A stretch of DNA of 64,000 nt from Methylophilaceae bacterium (GCA_013141125.1 JABFRO010000002.1:124001-188000), one strand, 5' to 3'. Shown: positions 46,257 through 56,458, counted from the stretch's first letter. The notes: generated by a model from the letters alone, not told the origin. Program-made: numbers and translations.

Positions 46257-46988
46257 TTGATAGGCGTTGTTGTTGCCATGCCACCTGAGGCCTTTGCAGT
46301 ATTCGGACGCAAAGGCTGGCTACCACTTAAAACCAATCTAAGCATATTTAGCTATCAGCAAGTTAGCGCTACTTGCTTGGTTGTGCAAAGTGGTTTGGGT
46401 TTAGCCAGAGCAGAAGAGGCCGCACAATGGCTGCTGAGCCAGGGCGTAAAGGCGCTGGTGAGTTTGGGCATTTCAGGCGGGCTGATTGAAGATTTGGCAA
46501 CAGGAGATCTGCTTTTAGCCGACACCTTTACTGGAAGAGAGCGGGAATTTAAAGCTGATGTTACTGGTGTGGCAAGATGTAGTGCTGCGCTGGAAAGAAC
46601 GGCATTGAATTGGCGCTGTGGCAAATTGGTGAGTGTAGAGCAAGCGGTGTTAAGCCCAGCGGCCAAGCTTAATTTAGCAGAAAAATCAGGGGCGCTTGCC
46701 GTTGATATGGAAAGTGCAGCGGTGGCACTCGTGGCTGAAATGGCTAATTTGCCATATTTTGCCTTGCGTAGTGTATGCGACACTGTGAGCCAGGAAGTAG
46801 GATTAGATCCGGCCCGTATTTTGACAAAAGAGGGGCAGGTGAAGGTCGGCAGATTAGTTACTGAAATTGTTCAAAGACCCTCGCTTCTGTTGGTATTGCC
46901 CGGATTGGGTAAAGATTTTAACGTGGCACTCGCTGCGCTTAAGCAGGGCTGGCATGTGCTCGAAGGAGAGTTCGAGCGCAGCCGCTAA
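46257..46988 (+). CDS. hpnG: Hopanoid-associated phosphorylase/nucleosidase HpnG
   Basis: A 243-residue protein of the nucleoside phosphorylase fold. It has VQSGLGLARAEEAAQWLL, LVSLGISGGL and the AVDMESAAVALVAE nucleoside-binding segment with its conserved Glu. In hopanoid producers HpnG cleaves adenosylhopane to ribosylhopane. The best start is the TTG at 46257 because AGGAG lies 8 bases before it; a GTG at 46248 would overlap that site. It follows shc. Confidence 0.9.
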   Translation: MIGVVVAMPPEAFAVFGRKGWLPLKTNLSIFSYQQVSATCLVVQSGLGLARAEEAAQWLLSQGVKALVSLGISGGLIEDLATGDLLLADTFTGREREFKADVTGVARCSAALERTALNWRCGKLVSVEQAVLSPAAKLNLAEKSGALAVDMESAAVALVAEMANLPYFALRSVCDTVSQEVGLDPARILTKEGQVKVGRLVTEIVQRPSLLLVLPGLGKDFNVALAALKQGWHVLEGEFERSR

Positions 46989-47018
46989 CTGGGGGAGTGT
47001 CACTAATAACGAAATCCA

Positions 47019-47305
47019 TTAAGATCGCGGCATTCTATCCTCAGGCTGAATGGTAAAGTGGTTTAGTATGGCTATTCAGTCTCGAATTGGCATCGTCTAT
47101 TTTTTACTGATGTTTTGGATTGCAAGGTAGAACAGTTTCAGAAGCGCCAACATCCGATGTGAAGGGGTCACGATTTTGGTGATTTTCTCAGCTTTATGTT
47201 GGCGGGTTCAATGGTGTTGTGTAAATCACCTTCCGAATTTCCGGTGGATAATCAAAGAACGGCGTGATACGCGACCAATCGCACCGACAACCCAGAGGCT
47301 GCCAG
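47019..47305 (-). pseudogene. Decayed C-terminal fragment of an IS256-family transposase
   Basis: Translated on the minus strand across shifts, this stretch gives DWSRITPFFDYPPEIRKVIYTT, then TIEPANIKLRK, LLKLFYLAIQNISKK, TMPIRD and ILNHFTIQPEDRMP (each segment in one of two frames). This is the end of an IS256-type transposase. A frameshift follows YTT, another lies near LRK, and two Trp codons have become stops (before TMP and after PIRD). The N-terminal two thirds are absent, so it is a remnant, older than the IS4 copy at 48855. Confidence 0.88.
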
Positions 47306-47398
47306 GTTAAGTAATTACACATTTTTAGGCAATAAAAATCCCCGGGTCTAGTAACACATGACTTCTAAGGATTTTTTATACTTTTTAAAACAGGTGTT

Positions 47399-47485
47399 TG
47401 GTGCCGGGAGCCGGAATCGAACCGGCACGCTGTTTCCAGCGCGGGATTTTGAGTCCCGTGCGTCTACCAATTCCGCCATCCCGGC
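47399..47485 (-). tRNA. tRNA-Leu (anticodon CAA)
   Basis: An 87-base class II tRNA on the minus strand with acceptor stem GCCGGGA / TCCCGGC, anticodon loop CTCAAAA, a long variable arm and an encoded CCA (47401-47399). The long arm and the anticodon fit Leu reading UUG. Confidence 0.95.
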
Positions 47486-47535
47486 ATGAGAGACTGAAGC
47501 TTGGAGAGGCGACATTATAACAAAGACTGGGCTTT

Positions 47536-48564
47536 ATGCGAACTGAAGATTTTGATTTTTATTTACCGAATGCGCTTATTGCACAATTTCCTGCATCTCA
47601 ACGCAATGCCAGCCGCTTATTACGGCTGGATGGGGCGAGTGGTGTGCTGGCAGATCATCAGTTTCGAGAGTTGCCTGAGTTCCTGAAAGCGGGTGATTTA
47701 CTGGTATTTAATGATACGCGCGTGATTAAAGCACGTCTTGTGGGCGTTAAAGCCAGCGGCGGAAAAGTTGAAGTGCTCATTGAGCGTGTGTTGGATGAGC
47801 ATACTGCATTGGCGCACGTTCGCGCTTCAAAAGCACCCAAGTCGGGGCAGCCGCTTATTTTGGCTGGTACTATCAATGTTTCTGTGCTTGATCGGCGAGA
47901 TGATTTGTTTTTGCTGCGTTTTGAAGATGAAATGCCAATTCTGGAATTGCTTAAACAGTATGGTACGCTTCCACTTCCACCTTATATTAGCCATGCAGCG
48001 AATCCATTAGACGAGGAGCGTTATCAGACCGTTTACGCAAAAACTCCTGGTGCCATTGCGGCACCGACGGCTGGTTTGCATTTTGATGTGGCTATGCTGG
48101 CATTACTTAAAGACAAAGGCATAGAGATAGCCTATGTTACTTTACATGTCGGTGCTGGTACTTTTCAGCCGGTGCGTGTGGAGGATATCAATCAGCATAA
48201 AATGCACAGTGAGCTGTATTTTGTCCCGGAGCAAACGGTAGCTCTCATTAAAGCGGCACAGCAACGCGGCAACAAGGTTACCGCAGTAGGAACCACGGCT
48301 TTACGCGCATTAGAGAGCGCAGCGCGCACTGGTGAATTATCCGCTGGCAGTGGCGATACCGATATTTTTATTACGCCGGGCTATCAATTTAAAGTTGTAG
48401 AACGCTTACTAACCAATTTTCATCTACCCAAAAGCACTTTGCTCATGTTGATTTCAGCTTTTGCCGGATTGGAATCTGTGCAACAGGCTTATCAGCATGC
48501 CGTTGAGGCTGATTATCGGTTTTTCAGCTATGGTGATGCCATGCTAATTGAGCGAGCGGGCTAA
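47536..48564 (+). CDS. queA: S-adenosylmethionine:tRNA ribosyltransferase-isomerase
   Basis: A 342-residue QueA, which adds the ribosyl part of AdoMet to preQ1 in tRNA during queuosine synthesis. [39 protein letters not shown] and [13 protein letters not shown] are family motifs. tgt usually follows queA, but here the next 1.6 kb holds an IS4 element and no tgt. Confidence 0.97.
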   Translation: MRTEDFDFYLPNALIAQFPASQRNASRLLRLDGASGVLADHQFRELPEFLKAGDLLVFNDTRVIKARLVGVKASGGKVEVLIERVLDEHTALAHVRASKAPKSGQPLILAGTINVSVLDRRDDLFLLRFEDEMPILELLKQYGTLPLPPYISHAANPLDEERYQTVYAKTPGAIAAPTAGLHFDVAMLALLKDKGIEIAYVTLHVGAGTFQPVRVEDINQHKMHSELYFVPEQTVALIKAAQQRGNKVTAVGTTALRALESAARTGELSAGSGDTDIFITPGYQFKVVERLLTNFHLPKSTLLMLISAFAGLESVQQAYQHAVEADYRFFSYGDAMLIERAG

Positions 48565-48854
48565 TTTGTTGACCGACCAGTCGCTGAGCGTTAAAGTTGG
48601 CGATTCCACGTAGCTTGCTACAGGAGGGATTCGTATCGGCTTAATGATTTTTTAAAAGGAGCATCCATTTCCTGCTGCTGGTTATCGGGTCATATCTATC
48701 CGTGAATGGTGAACGACACTATTCGCCACATCCCAGATCATGATCTGGCTACACTGCCAGGGATGCACTTGAACCGTCAAGCCTATGCACTTGCATAATG
48801 GAAAAAACATGCATTTCTTGATTAAGTGAAAGGTCGCTTGACTCGGTTTAATTA
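48565..48854. other. Non-coding stretch between queA and the IS4 element
   Basis: About 290 bp with no convincing gene. A 30-codon frame at 48706-48798 is too short and lacks a ribosome site. The right end holds GTTTAATTA, matched on the far side of the IS4 element. Confidence 0.5.
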
Positions 48855-50193
48855 CACTAGTGTCGGGTTGAATTCCTTATAAAATCAATTGGTTATCTAA
48901 TTGATAGGCATCGGAAGTGTTGCTTTTGTTTGTAAGTGCTTGTTGCAATGTGATTTTTCAAAAAGAATGAGCGATAAAATCTGTAGCAATGTGTAGAGCG
49001 AAGCGTCCAAATTGAGGCGTTATTTGACAATGGTCACGAGGACACAAACCGAAACGGCGATCCAGATTTGTGTCTTGACGGCCTTCTCTGACGTACCAAA
49101 GTAACATTTGGTCCGAAGATGCTGTTTGATCCATTTGAAAACAATTCCACCTGCCATCTGCTCTTGTACAGTGCGCAAATGGTCGCGGCTGGCAAGATCA
49201 TCTGGTTGGTGAGGTAGACCAGCGTCCTGCCAGACTCGGCATCCTTGAATCGAATGCGGCGCAGAGGAACGGGATAGTGCTGTTTGGTGCAAGCGCCATC
49301 CCGTGTAATCGTCTGGTCGCAAATAATGCCAGTCGATCGATCCGTTTTCTCCGAGTAAACCCGGTGCGCCTTCATGTTGGATTTAGCGCGCGTAACAAAG
49401 AAAGCGCCAGCCAGGTGCAAGGCATGAAGCCTACTGAAATCAACGTAGCCACGATCCATGACATAGATTGCGCCGGGTTCCGGCTTGCAACAGGTCGAGG
49501 GCGTGAACGTCAGCCATCTTGCCATCAGAGATGTGGATGAAGCCGGAATATTGCCCTTAAGATCGAGCAGTGTATGCATCTTGACGGCCGCCTTGGTGGT
49601 TCGAAATGTGCCCACGGAAATACCGACAGGCACAAGTCGATGGCGGTCGAGTCGAGTGCATAAACCGTGTTCGACAAATCCAGTCCAAGATCATCCTTGA
49701 TGTAAAGTTCGCGCGCCTGAACAATCAGGCGCTGCCCGAAATCTGCATAAATTCGCCCGTCGCGAGATTCATTGGCATCGGCCAGTGTCGAACGCTTCAT
49801 CTGTCCGCGAAACCCCATATGGTAGAGCTTTCCGGCTTGAGCACCAAAACCGACTTCGATGTCCCGCAGACTCTCGCGGCAGGTCGATTGAGCAAATACC
49901 ATGAGGCGGTATTGCTTGGCGCAAGTCATGGTACGAACGCCACGGTTGCCGCCATACCGATCGAGATAGCGATCGACATAGCGATCGAAGGTTGTCCACG
50001 GCAGGAAATCCATTATTTGGGCGAACAGCGTCTTGCCAGCATTCATGGCATCATGCTCCGGGATAAATCCCGGAGCATGATGCCAGAATCGAGGGCGGCG
50101 GCAATTCAAATCGACACCACCCTTTATCGCTCGCAATCCCGCGTCAATTGTGGCCTGCAGCGTTTCGGGTCGTTAATAAACCGGATATTAGTG
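48855..50193 (-). mobile_element. IS4-family insertion sequence, inactive
   Basis: The element is bounded by imperfect terminal inverted repeats: CACTAGTGTCGGGTTGAATT on the left and, read on the other strand from 50193, CACTAATATCCGGTTTATTA on the right, with 15 matches in 22 positions. The flanks carry GTTTAATTA on the left and GTTTAATTTA on the right, a near-perfect direct repeat of the length IS4 elements make. The transposase inside is frameshifted. It sits immediately downstream of the J-domain gene stop. Confidence 0.85.
48897..50046 (-). pseudogene. IS4-family transposase, broken by two frameshifts and a stop
   Basis: The N-terminal part begins MNAGKTLFAQIMDFLPW and runs to VYALDSTAIDLCLSVFPWAHF, which carries the first DDE Asp. 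The frame then shifts near 49620 to FRTTKAAVKMHTLLDLKG, continues through YVMDRGYVDFSRLH (second Asp) and YKSRWQVELF, where the YREK-like region with the catalytic Glu lies, and shifts again near 49135 to FKWIKQHLRTKCYFGTSE. A stop interrupts VTIVK at about 49022 before the last 40 codons. It cannot make a full protein. Confidence 0.9.
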
Positions 50194-50203
50194 GTTTAAT
50201 TTA

Positions 50204-51325
50204 TCAAAAAAGCCTGTCGAAATCATCCATTTTAGATTGCCGTTGCAAATTCTTGAGCCAGGCTTTGACCTTTTTGATGTCTTTAAATATAAGTAGCTCG
50301 TCTTTTGATTGACGAATGGCCTGTTGAATCTCGACGATTTCAATAGCAAGATGACGCATGATGTTGCCAGAAGAAACATGCTCAAAGGGTGATAGGCCAA
50401 ACTGCTCCTTGAACTCTTCAACGACTTGCAAAGTTTCATGCTCCAATTCAGCGAGTTGTTCTTTTAGTATTTTGTTGTAATGCTTCAGGCGGCTGACGCT
50501 GATGTTGTTGATGCTGGCTTGATCGATGTGCTCCAGCTCCATTTGGAGTTCCAGCAACAGCAATAGATTTTTCTGGTCGTAGGCCTGATTAATGCGCTGC
50601 ATTAATTCCGTTTTTCGCTCACGTTCCTGTAGGTCAGGTTCGCGATCTGGGTGCAGGGCGCTGGCTAGTTTGCGGTATAGCTCACGGATGGATAGGTGAG
50701 TTTCTTGCTCTTCAGCCTGTAGTTGCGCCTCTTTGGCAATTTGTTTGGCAGTTTTTTTGCGTTTGGCCTGCTGTTCGGCTTGCGCTTCCTGCTTGGCAAA
50801 ATGTTGCGCTTGCTGTTCCTGCATGAGGATTTTGGCATGGGCAATCAAGTCTTCAGGCGAGTTCATGTCAAAGTCACTCATATCCAGCCCCAGCTCGCTC
50901 TCCATCATGGCTTTCAAGCCCTCCATGGCGGCTGCTTCTTCCGTGTCAAAATCCGAATCACTGTGTTTGTTATAGAGATTTTTCAAATCCTCATCGTCAC
51001 GTTCCATAATCAAGTCAGCTGCCAAATGGCTAATCAGCTCATGCATCATGCGGCACTCTGTGGAGCTTAATCCTTTTTGCTCGCAGGCGCGATCCAGGCA
51101 ATATAGCAATTCGATTTTCATCTGCTGTGTCGTTTCGAGCAGGGGTAAAAATTCGCTAACATACTTTTTCTGGTAAGCCGGAATAACCTCTTGCCAAGCG
51201 GCAAGGTTGGCGCGTTTGACTTCAATTTTCCCGATGAGCGTATTGAACGCTTTTTGTTCTTTGGAGAGGGTAGGCTGGTCTTGGTTGGCGGCAATGCTGA
51301 TGGCTTTGGACTGAGTTTTTAACAT
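50204..51325 (-). CDS. J-domain-containing protein
   Basis: A 373-residue protein with an HPD-containing J domain (SIRELYRKLASALHPDREPD, around residues 218-237) in its second half. The rest is charged helix and coiled coil, including a Gln/Lys/Glu-rich stretch at about 170-210. It should bind DnaK, but the client is unknown. The IS4 element lies 10 bp beyond its stop, so the downstream transcript was disrupted, not the gene. Confidence 0.85.
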   Translation of the reverse strand: MLKTQSKAISIAANQDQPTLSKEQKAFNTLIGKIEVKRANLAAWQEVIPAYQKKYVSEFLPLLETTQQMKIELLYCLDRACEQKGLSSTECRMMHELISHLAADLIMERDDEDLKNLYNKHSDSDFDTEEAAAMEGLKAMMESELGLDMSDFDMNSPEDLIAHAKILMQEQQAQHFAKQEAQAEQQAKRKKTAKQIAKEAQLQAEEQETHLSIRELYRKLASALHPDREPDLQERERKTELMQRINQAYDQKNLLLLLELQMELEHIDQASINNISVSRLKHYNKILKEQLAELEHETLQVVEEFKEQFGLSPFEHVSSGNIMRHLAIEIVEIQQAIRQSKDELLIFKDIKKVKAWLKNLQRQSKMDDFDRLF

Positions 51326-51352
51326 GGTTAAGTGACCTATGAAAATTGGTGA

Positions 51353-51670
51353 CTAGGCTAATAGCCGTTTAACAATATTGCCTTGTTTGAGATGGCTTTC
51401 AATAATCTCGTCAATATCCTGATTATCGCGATATTTATACCATACGGCTTCCGGGTAGATCACCATCAGCGGGCCTTCCGAACAACGGTCAAAACAGCCG
51501 GCGCGGTTGACGCGTACTTTATCGCGACCATTGAGCTTGAGCGCTTTAACTTGTGATTTCATATAGTCAAATACGCTTTCTGCACCTTGGGCGGCACAAC
51601 AAGCCGCGCCATCATCGCGCTGATTTAGGCAGAAAAAAACATGGTGTTTAAAGTAATTGGCTGCATTCAT
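51353..51670 (-). CDS. 2Fe-2S ferredoxin, thioredoxin-like
   Basis: A 105-residue protein with the four-cysteine pattern of thioredoxin-like 2Fe-2S ferredoxins: Cys14, then CC at 24-25, then RAGCFDRCSEGP near 57-66. It starts behind a strong AGGAGG site. The partner is unknown. It is read between the TonB-like gene and the J-domain gene on the same strand. Confidence 0.88.
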   Translation of the reverse strand: MNAANYFKHHVFFCLNQRDDGAACCAAQGAESVFDYMKSQVKALKLNGRDKVRVNRAGCFDRCSEGPLMVIYPEAVWYKYRDNQDIDEIIESHLKQGNIVKRLLA

Positions 51671-51690
51671 TTTTATCCTCCTAAAGATAT

Positions 51691-52635
51691 TTATTCAATG
51701 CTGGAAAGACTATCCTGCTGGCTGAAAGTCCAGGTACGGGTAATGCTGAGGATGTCGGTATCCTTGCGTATATCTTCAGGAAACGCCGCATAGGGCGCTG
51801 ACATTTCGACGATTCTTTTTGCCGCATTATCCAGCACGGCATGGCCGGAGCTTTTGTCGATTTCTATACGCTCGACTGAGCCGTCAGAGCGAATGGAAAC
51901 TGTCATGCGTAATTGACCGTAAAGTTTTTGATCTTTGGCCGCTTCCGGGTAATTCAAATTACCAATTTTCTCCACTTTTTGCCGCCAGGATTCCACATAG
52001 GCGGCAAAACGATATTCCTGGGTACGTGCCCCAATAAATTTTCTTTTGGGTCGCTTTTGATACTCGTCTTGCTGTCTTGCTATCATCGCTTCCAGTCTGG
52101 CAATATTTAAACTGGTTTGCATTAAGTCAGCCGTTTTGGCTATTTTTGTGGGTGTTTCAAGAATCTCTTTTTCTGCTTCTGGTGCGGCGGCAGTATGTGT
52201 GGACTGAGATATTACTTTATTGCTGGCTTGAATCTGCGTCATTAACGCTCGGGATTGTTCTTCCAATTGCGCAATACGTTGTTGCTCGCGCGCGGCCGTG
52301 GTACTGATGGTATCCGCTTGTGGTGAGGTCTGTACCGCTGCTGTTGGAGTGGCAGTGAATTCTGTTGGTTGATTAATCATTGCAGGCGCAGCGGATTTTA
52401 TTTTGCGGTCCGCATCCGTATTGCCGCCTCTGTCGAGATTGGCTTGTGCCAAGGTGTCTGCCGTTCGCGGTCTACTTTTGGTCTTGGTGTTGACCAGAGC
52501 CACCTCTAGCGTTTGTGCATTATCTTTGCTGATTTTAGGTTTTGGTGCAGAAAAATGCACCACACCTATCATGGCATGCAGCGCTAGGGAAATAGCTAGC
52601 GCGATAGTCAGTGGCGTTAATTTTAGCCAGCGCAT
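51691..52635 (-). CDS. TonB-family energy transducer protein
   Basis: A 314-residue protein with one N-terminal membrane helix (residues 10-28), a long Thr/Ala-rich and coiled-coil periplasmic part (EQQRIAQLEEQSRALM), and a C-terminal TonB domain (YPEAAKDQKLYGQLRMTVSI, then ERIEIDKSSGHAVLDNAA). No ExbB or ExbD gene is adjacent. It follows mpl by six bases and probably shares its transcript. Confidence 0.9.
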   Translation of the reverse strand: MRWLKLTPLTIALAISLALHAMIGVVHFSAPKPKISKDNAQTLEVALVNTKTKSRPRTADTLAQANLDRGGNTDADRKIKSAAPAMINQPTEFTATPTAAVQTSPQADTISTTAAREQQRIAQLEEQSRALMTQIQASNKVISQSTHTAAAPEAEKEILETPTKIAKTADLMQTSLNIARLEAMIARQQDEYQKRPKRKFIGARTQEYRFAAYVESWRQKVEKIGNLNYPEAAKDQKLYGQLRMTVSIRSDGSVERIEIDKSSGHAVLDNAAKRIVEMSAPYAAFPEDIRKDTDILSITRTWTFSQQDSLSSIE

Positions 52636-52641
52636 TTGTGC

Positions 52642-54015
52642 TTAAACCGCGAGTCTTCCCAGCAGTTTTTGATGAATACCGGCAAAGCCGCCATTGCTCA
52701 TTATCAGCACCTGGTCACCAGGCTTGGCTTCTTGCGCGATGGCTTCAATCAATTGCGACAAATCGGTATGAACCGCCGCTTTGGCTTGTATAGGCGCGAG
52801 GGCTGCGGCGGCATCCCAACCTAAATTTGCACCATAGCAAAATACCTTGTCTGCATCCACCAAACTGGCTGGCAGTGCATTTTTCATCACGCCCAGTTTC
52901 ATGGTGTTGGAGCGCGGCTCCAGCACGGCAATAATTTTGGCGCGGCCGACTTTGGCGCGTAGCCCGGCCACGGTGGTGGCAATCGCGGTGGGGTGATGCG
53001 CAAAATCGTCATATACGGTAATGCCATTGACCACACCGCGCACTTCCATGCGGCGTTTCACGTTTTGAAATTCGCCCAAAGCGGCGATGCCAACTTCTAT
53101 GCTCACACCCACATGACGCGCCGCCGCCAGCGCGGCCAGTGCGTTCATGCGGTTATGTTCGCCCTGCAACGCCCATTGCACGCGGCCTTGCGTCTGGTCG
53201 TTCAAAATCACATCAAAACTGCCATCGGCTACGGCATTAATGGCCTGCCAATCATGTGCGCTGCCAAAGCTTTCCACCGGTGTCCAGCAACCGCGTGCCA
53301 GCACACGTTGCAGGCTATCTTCCTGGCCATTGGCTACTATCAAACCATGAGCCGGCACGGTACGTACCAGATGATGAAACTGGGTTTCTATGGCGGCAAG
53401 GTCGGCAAAAATATCCGCGTGATCGAATTCCAGATTATTCAAAATGGCGGTACGCGGATGGTAATGCACAAACTTTGAGCGTTTATCAAAAAACGCGGTG
53501 TCGTATTCGTCGGCTTCAATCACAAAAAATGGCGAGCGGCCGCCAGGCTCCTGCCTGGGTGCGCCAGGCAAGCGCGCGGAAATGTCAAAATTCTGCGGCA
53601 CGCCGCCAATCAGAAAACCGGGAGCCAGTCCGGCGTATTCCAGTATCCACGCCAACATGGAGCTGGTAGTGGTTTTTCCGTGCGTGCCAGCTACGGCCAG
53701 CACCCATTTGCCCTGCAATACATTTTCTGCCAGCCATTGCGGGCCAGAGATATAAGGCAAGCCGCGATTGAGAATTTCTTCCATCAGCGGGTTGCCGCGC
53801 GTAACCACATTGCCGATGACATAAACGTCCGGGTTAAGGCCTAGTTGCTCAGGCGAAAAGCCTTCAATCAGCTCCACGCCTTGTGCTTCTAATTGCGTGC
53901 TCATGGGTGGATAAACATTGGCATCGCAGCCAGTCACGCGGTAGCCCGCCTGCTTGGCCAGCACCGCAATGCCGCCCATGAAAGTGCCGCAAATACCTAG
54001 GATGTGAATGTGCAT
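52642..54015 (-). CDS. mpl: UDP-N-acetylmuramate:L-alanyl-gamma-D-glutamyl-meso-diaminopimelate ligase
   Basis: A 457-residue Mur-ligase-fold enzyme that recycles the murein tripeptide. HILGICGTFMGGIAVLA at the N-terminus, VAGTHGKTTTSSML as ATP loop, FVIEADEYDTAFFDKRSKFVHY and YDDFAHHPTAIATTVAGLR are diagnostic of Mpl rather than MurC. Together with anmK and the M23 peptidase it shows that the cell recycles its wall. Confidence 0.96.
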   Translation of the reverse strand: MHIHILGICGTFMGGIAVLAKQAGYRVTGCDANVYPPMSTQLEAQGVELIEGFSPEQLGLNPDVYVIGNVVTRGNPLMEEILNRGLPYISGPQWLAENVLQGKWVLAVAGTHGKTTTSSMLAWILEYAGLAPGFLIGGVPQNFDISARLPGAPRQEPGGRSPFFVIEADEYDTAFFDKRSKFVHYHPRTAILNNLEFDHADIFADLAAIETQFHHLVRTVPAHGLIVANGQEDSLQRVLARGCWTPVESFGSAHDWQAINAVADGSFDVILNDQTQGRVQWALQGEHNRMNALAALAAARHVGVSIEVGIAALGEFQNVKRRMEVRGVVNGITVYDDFAHHPTAIATTVAGLRAKVGRAKIIAVLEPRSNTMKLGVMKNALPASLVDADKVFCYGANLGWDAAAALAPIQAKAAVHTDLSQLIEAIAQEAKPGDQVLIMSNGGFAGIHQKLLGRLAV

Positions 54016-54041
54016 GAGTTTTCGTTGTAACTAATGTTGGG

Positions 54042-54671
54042 TTAACGACTTTGCAAGCGGTACATGGCCAAACTGCCCATTAAGTTGGGCAGCAGCTTGA
54101 TGGGCTTTTCATCGGTGAGCACCAGTCGTTGCAGGATTTTTATCTGGTGGCTGGCGCAGAATTGGTCAAAGTCATTGATGGTACACAGATGCACATTGGG
54201 CGTGTCGTACCACTGATAAGGCAGATTTTTGGATACCGGCATTTGCCCGTTAATAAGCTGCGCACGATGCCGCCAGTAACCAAAATTGGGGAAAGTGACG
54301 ATGGCTTCACGCCCCACACGCAGCATTTCATGCACAATTTCTTCCGTGTTTTGCACCGCTTGCAAGGTTTGCGAGAGTATCACCACATCAAACGATTGTG
54401 CTTCAAAGCCTGAAAGCCCGGCTTCCAGATCCATTTGTATGACATTAATGTCATTTTTTAGCGCGGCCAGCCAGTTGTCATCATCTTTTTCCACGCCATA
54501 GCCAAAAACATCCTGCGTATCGCGCAGATAGCCGAGCAAGGCACCATCGCCACAGCCTAAATCCAGCACTTTTGCGCCCGGCTTTACCCAGTTGGCAATC
54601 AATGCAAAATCGCGGCGTAGCTTGGCTTTTTCCGCAAAACTGGCATGTATGGTTTTTGCTATTTTGGTCAT
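54042..54671 (-). CDS. metW: Methionine biosynthesis protein MetW
   Basis: A 209-residue methyltransferase-fold protein. It has [15 protein letters not shown] as AdoMet-binding motif I, then [14 protein letters not shown] and [15 protein letters not shown], all typical of MetW. Its start overlaps the metX stop by 4 bp. In many proteobacteria MetX needs MetW for homoserine acylation, which fits the coupling. Confidence 0.95.
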   Translation of the reverse strand: MTKIAKTIHASFAEKAKLRRDFALIANWVKPGAKVLDLGCGDGALLGYLRDTQDVFGYGVEKDDDNWLAALKNDINVIQMDLEAGLSGFEAQSFDVVILSQTLQAVQNTEEIVHEMLRVGREAIVTFPNFGYWRHRAQLINGQMPVSKNLPYQWYDTPNVHLCTINDFDQFCASHQIKILQRLVLTDEKPIKLLPNLMGSLAMYRLQSR

Positions 54672-55843
54672 AGCGCACCTCGCCGCTCAATGATGGGAAC
54701 TGCGCTGATGTTTTTGCGCAGCTCGATTTTTTTCAGGTAAGCACGCAAGATACTGTGATAGTGCGGGTCTGGCATGAGGAAGGCATCGTGGCCATGCGCT
54801 GCCGTTACTTCGGCATAGCTGACTGACAGGTTGTTATCGAGTAGAGCTTTGACGATTTCACGCGAGCGTGCGGGTGAAAAGCGCCAATCGCTGGTGAATG
54901 ACACCACTAGAAAATCGGCTTTGGCTGGTTTCAGGGCGGCGCTCAAGTCACCGCCATGCTCCAGCGCCGGATCGTAATAATCCAGCGCCCGTGTCATGCG
55001 CAAATAAGTATTGGCATCAAATTCACCGGCAAATTTATCGCCCTGATAGCGCAAATACGATTCCATTTCAAATTCGACATCAAAACTGTATTTAATCGGG
55101 CCATGGCGCAGCTTGCGGCCAAACTTCATTCCCATGGCATCATCGGACAAATAGGTGATGTGGCCGAGCATACGCGCAATGCGCAAGCCACGGCGCGGCA
55201 CCACGCCATGCGCGTAATAATCGCCGCCATGAAATTCAGGGTCGGTAATAATGGCCTGCCGCGCGACTTCATTAAACGCCATGTTCTGCGCGGTCAAATT
55301 GGGAGCCGACGCAATTACCAACGCATGTTGTACGCGCTCGGGAAAGCTTAGCGTCCATTGCAAGGCCTGCATTCCACCCAAACTACCGCCTATTACTGCC
55401 GCCAACTGTTGTATGCCCAGATAATCCGCCAGCCGTGCCTGCGAGGCTACCCAGTCTTCTACCGTGATGACCGGAAAGGTCGAACCCCAAGGCTGGCGTG
55501 TTAGCGGATCTATACTGGCTGGCCCGCTACTACCATGGCAGCCACCCAGATTATTCACGCCAATTACAAAGAAACGGTTGGTATCCAGCGGCTTGCCGGG
55601 GCCAATGAGGTTATCCCACCAACCTGCGTTTTTGTCGGTTTCTGTATATTTTCCTGCTACGTGATGGTTGCCGGAAAGCGCATGACAGATCAATACCGCG
55701 TTGGATTTATCTGCATTCAATGTGCCGTAGATTTCATAAGTAAGATCAAACTGTGGCAATACCTCGCCGTTTTTAAGCGTGAGCGGTGCATCAAAATGCG
55801 CAGTTTGTGGCGCGACTATGCCAATAGAGGAAGATTCTTGCAT
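54668..55843 (-). CDS. metX: Homoserine O-acyltransferase MetX
   Basis: A 391-residue alpha/beta hydrolase. The nucleophile Ser is in [12 protein letters not shown], the Asp in [11 protein letters not shown], and the His in AAHGHDAF. The acyl group cannot be read with certainty: MetX enzymes next to metW in this group often use succinyl-CoA rather than acetyl-CoA. The gene is divergent from the carbonic anhydrase gene. Confidence 0.95.
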   Translation of the reverse strand: MQESSSIGIVAPQTAHFDAPLTLKNGEVLPQFDLTYEIYGTLNADKSNAVLICHALSGNHHVAGKYTETDKNAGWWDNLIGPGKPLDTNRFFVIGVNNLGGCHGSSGPASIDPLTRQPWGSTFPVITVEDWVASQARLADYLGIQQLAAVIGGSLGGMQALQWTLSFPERVQHALVIASAPNLTAQNMAFNEVARQAIITDPEFHGGDYYAHGVVPRRGLRIARMLGHITYLSDDAMGMKFGRKLRHGPIKYSFDVEFEMESYLRYQGDKFAGEFDANTYLRMTRALDYYDPALEHGGDLSAALKPAKADFLVVSFTSDWRFSPARSREIVKALLDNNLSVSYAEVTAAHGHDAFLMPDPHYHSILRAYLKKIELRKNISAVPIIERRGAL

Positions 55844-55864
55844 GGTCGGATTATACTATGGCTT

Positions 55865-56443
55865 ATGACGATAAATAAGCCTGCAAAAACAAGTACCAGC
55901 AATGCGCAGAATATCCAGTGCTATCAAGGCCTTTTGCCGCAGATAGCTGCGGAGGTTTACATCCATCCATCGGCCACGGTAATCGGTGATGTGCATTTGG
56001 CGGAACAGGTTTCGGTTTGGCCGGGAACGGTCATACGCGGTGATGTAAATCACATACAAATAGGCGCTGGCACCAATGTGCAGGATCTATCCGTGTTGCA
56101 TGTCAGCCACAAATCGAGCTGGAACCCGCAAGGCGCGCCACTTCTCATTGGCAAGCATGTAACCATAGGCCACAAAGTGATTTTGCATGGCTGTACCATA
56201 GCAGATGAATGTTTAATCGGCATGGGCAGCATCGTTATGGATAAAGTTATTGTGCAAAAAAATGTGTTACTTGCTGCTGGCAGCCTGGTGCCAGAAGGCC
56301 GTGTGCTGGAAAGCGGTTTTCTGTATATGGGTAGTCCGGCGCAAAAAATCAGGCCGCTGACGGAAAAGGAAATGGCTCATTTCCTTTATTCTGCCGAGCA
56401 TTACATGCGGCTAAAAAATCAATACTTGGCGGATCAACTTTAG
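55865..56443 (+). CDS. Gamma carbonic anhydrase family protein
   Basis: A 192-residue left-handed beta-helix protein with hexapeptide repeats from about residue 30 (ATVIGDVHLAEQVSVWPGTVIRGD). The zinc histidines lie in VLHVSH and TIGHKVILHGC. The start is the ATG at 55865; the frame upstream overlaps metX on the other strand. Enzyme activity is likely but not certain, since many members of this family (YrdA-like) are uncharacterised. Confidence 0.88.
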   Translation: MTINKPAKTSTSNAQNIQCYQGLLPQIAAEVYIHPSATVIGDVHLAEQVSVWPGTVIRGDVNHIQIGAGTNVQDLSVLHVSHKSSWNPQGAPLLIGKHVTIGHKVILHGCTIADECLIGMGSIVMDKVIVQKNVLLAAGSLVPEGRVLESGFLYMGSPAQKIRPLTEKEMAHFLYSAEHYMRLKNQYLADQL

Positions 56444-56458
56444 GGCATCTCTACCCAG

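Noticed and set aside
48706-48798. A 30-codon plus-strand frame downstream of queA
   Set aside because: Too short, no ribosome site, and no neighbouring frame to extend it; left as non-coding.
49606-50199. Long plus-strand frame of 197 codons in the IS4 region
   Set aside because: It is the antisense of the transposase, whose minus-strand reading shows the DDE-type motifs.
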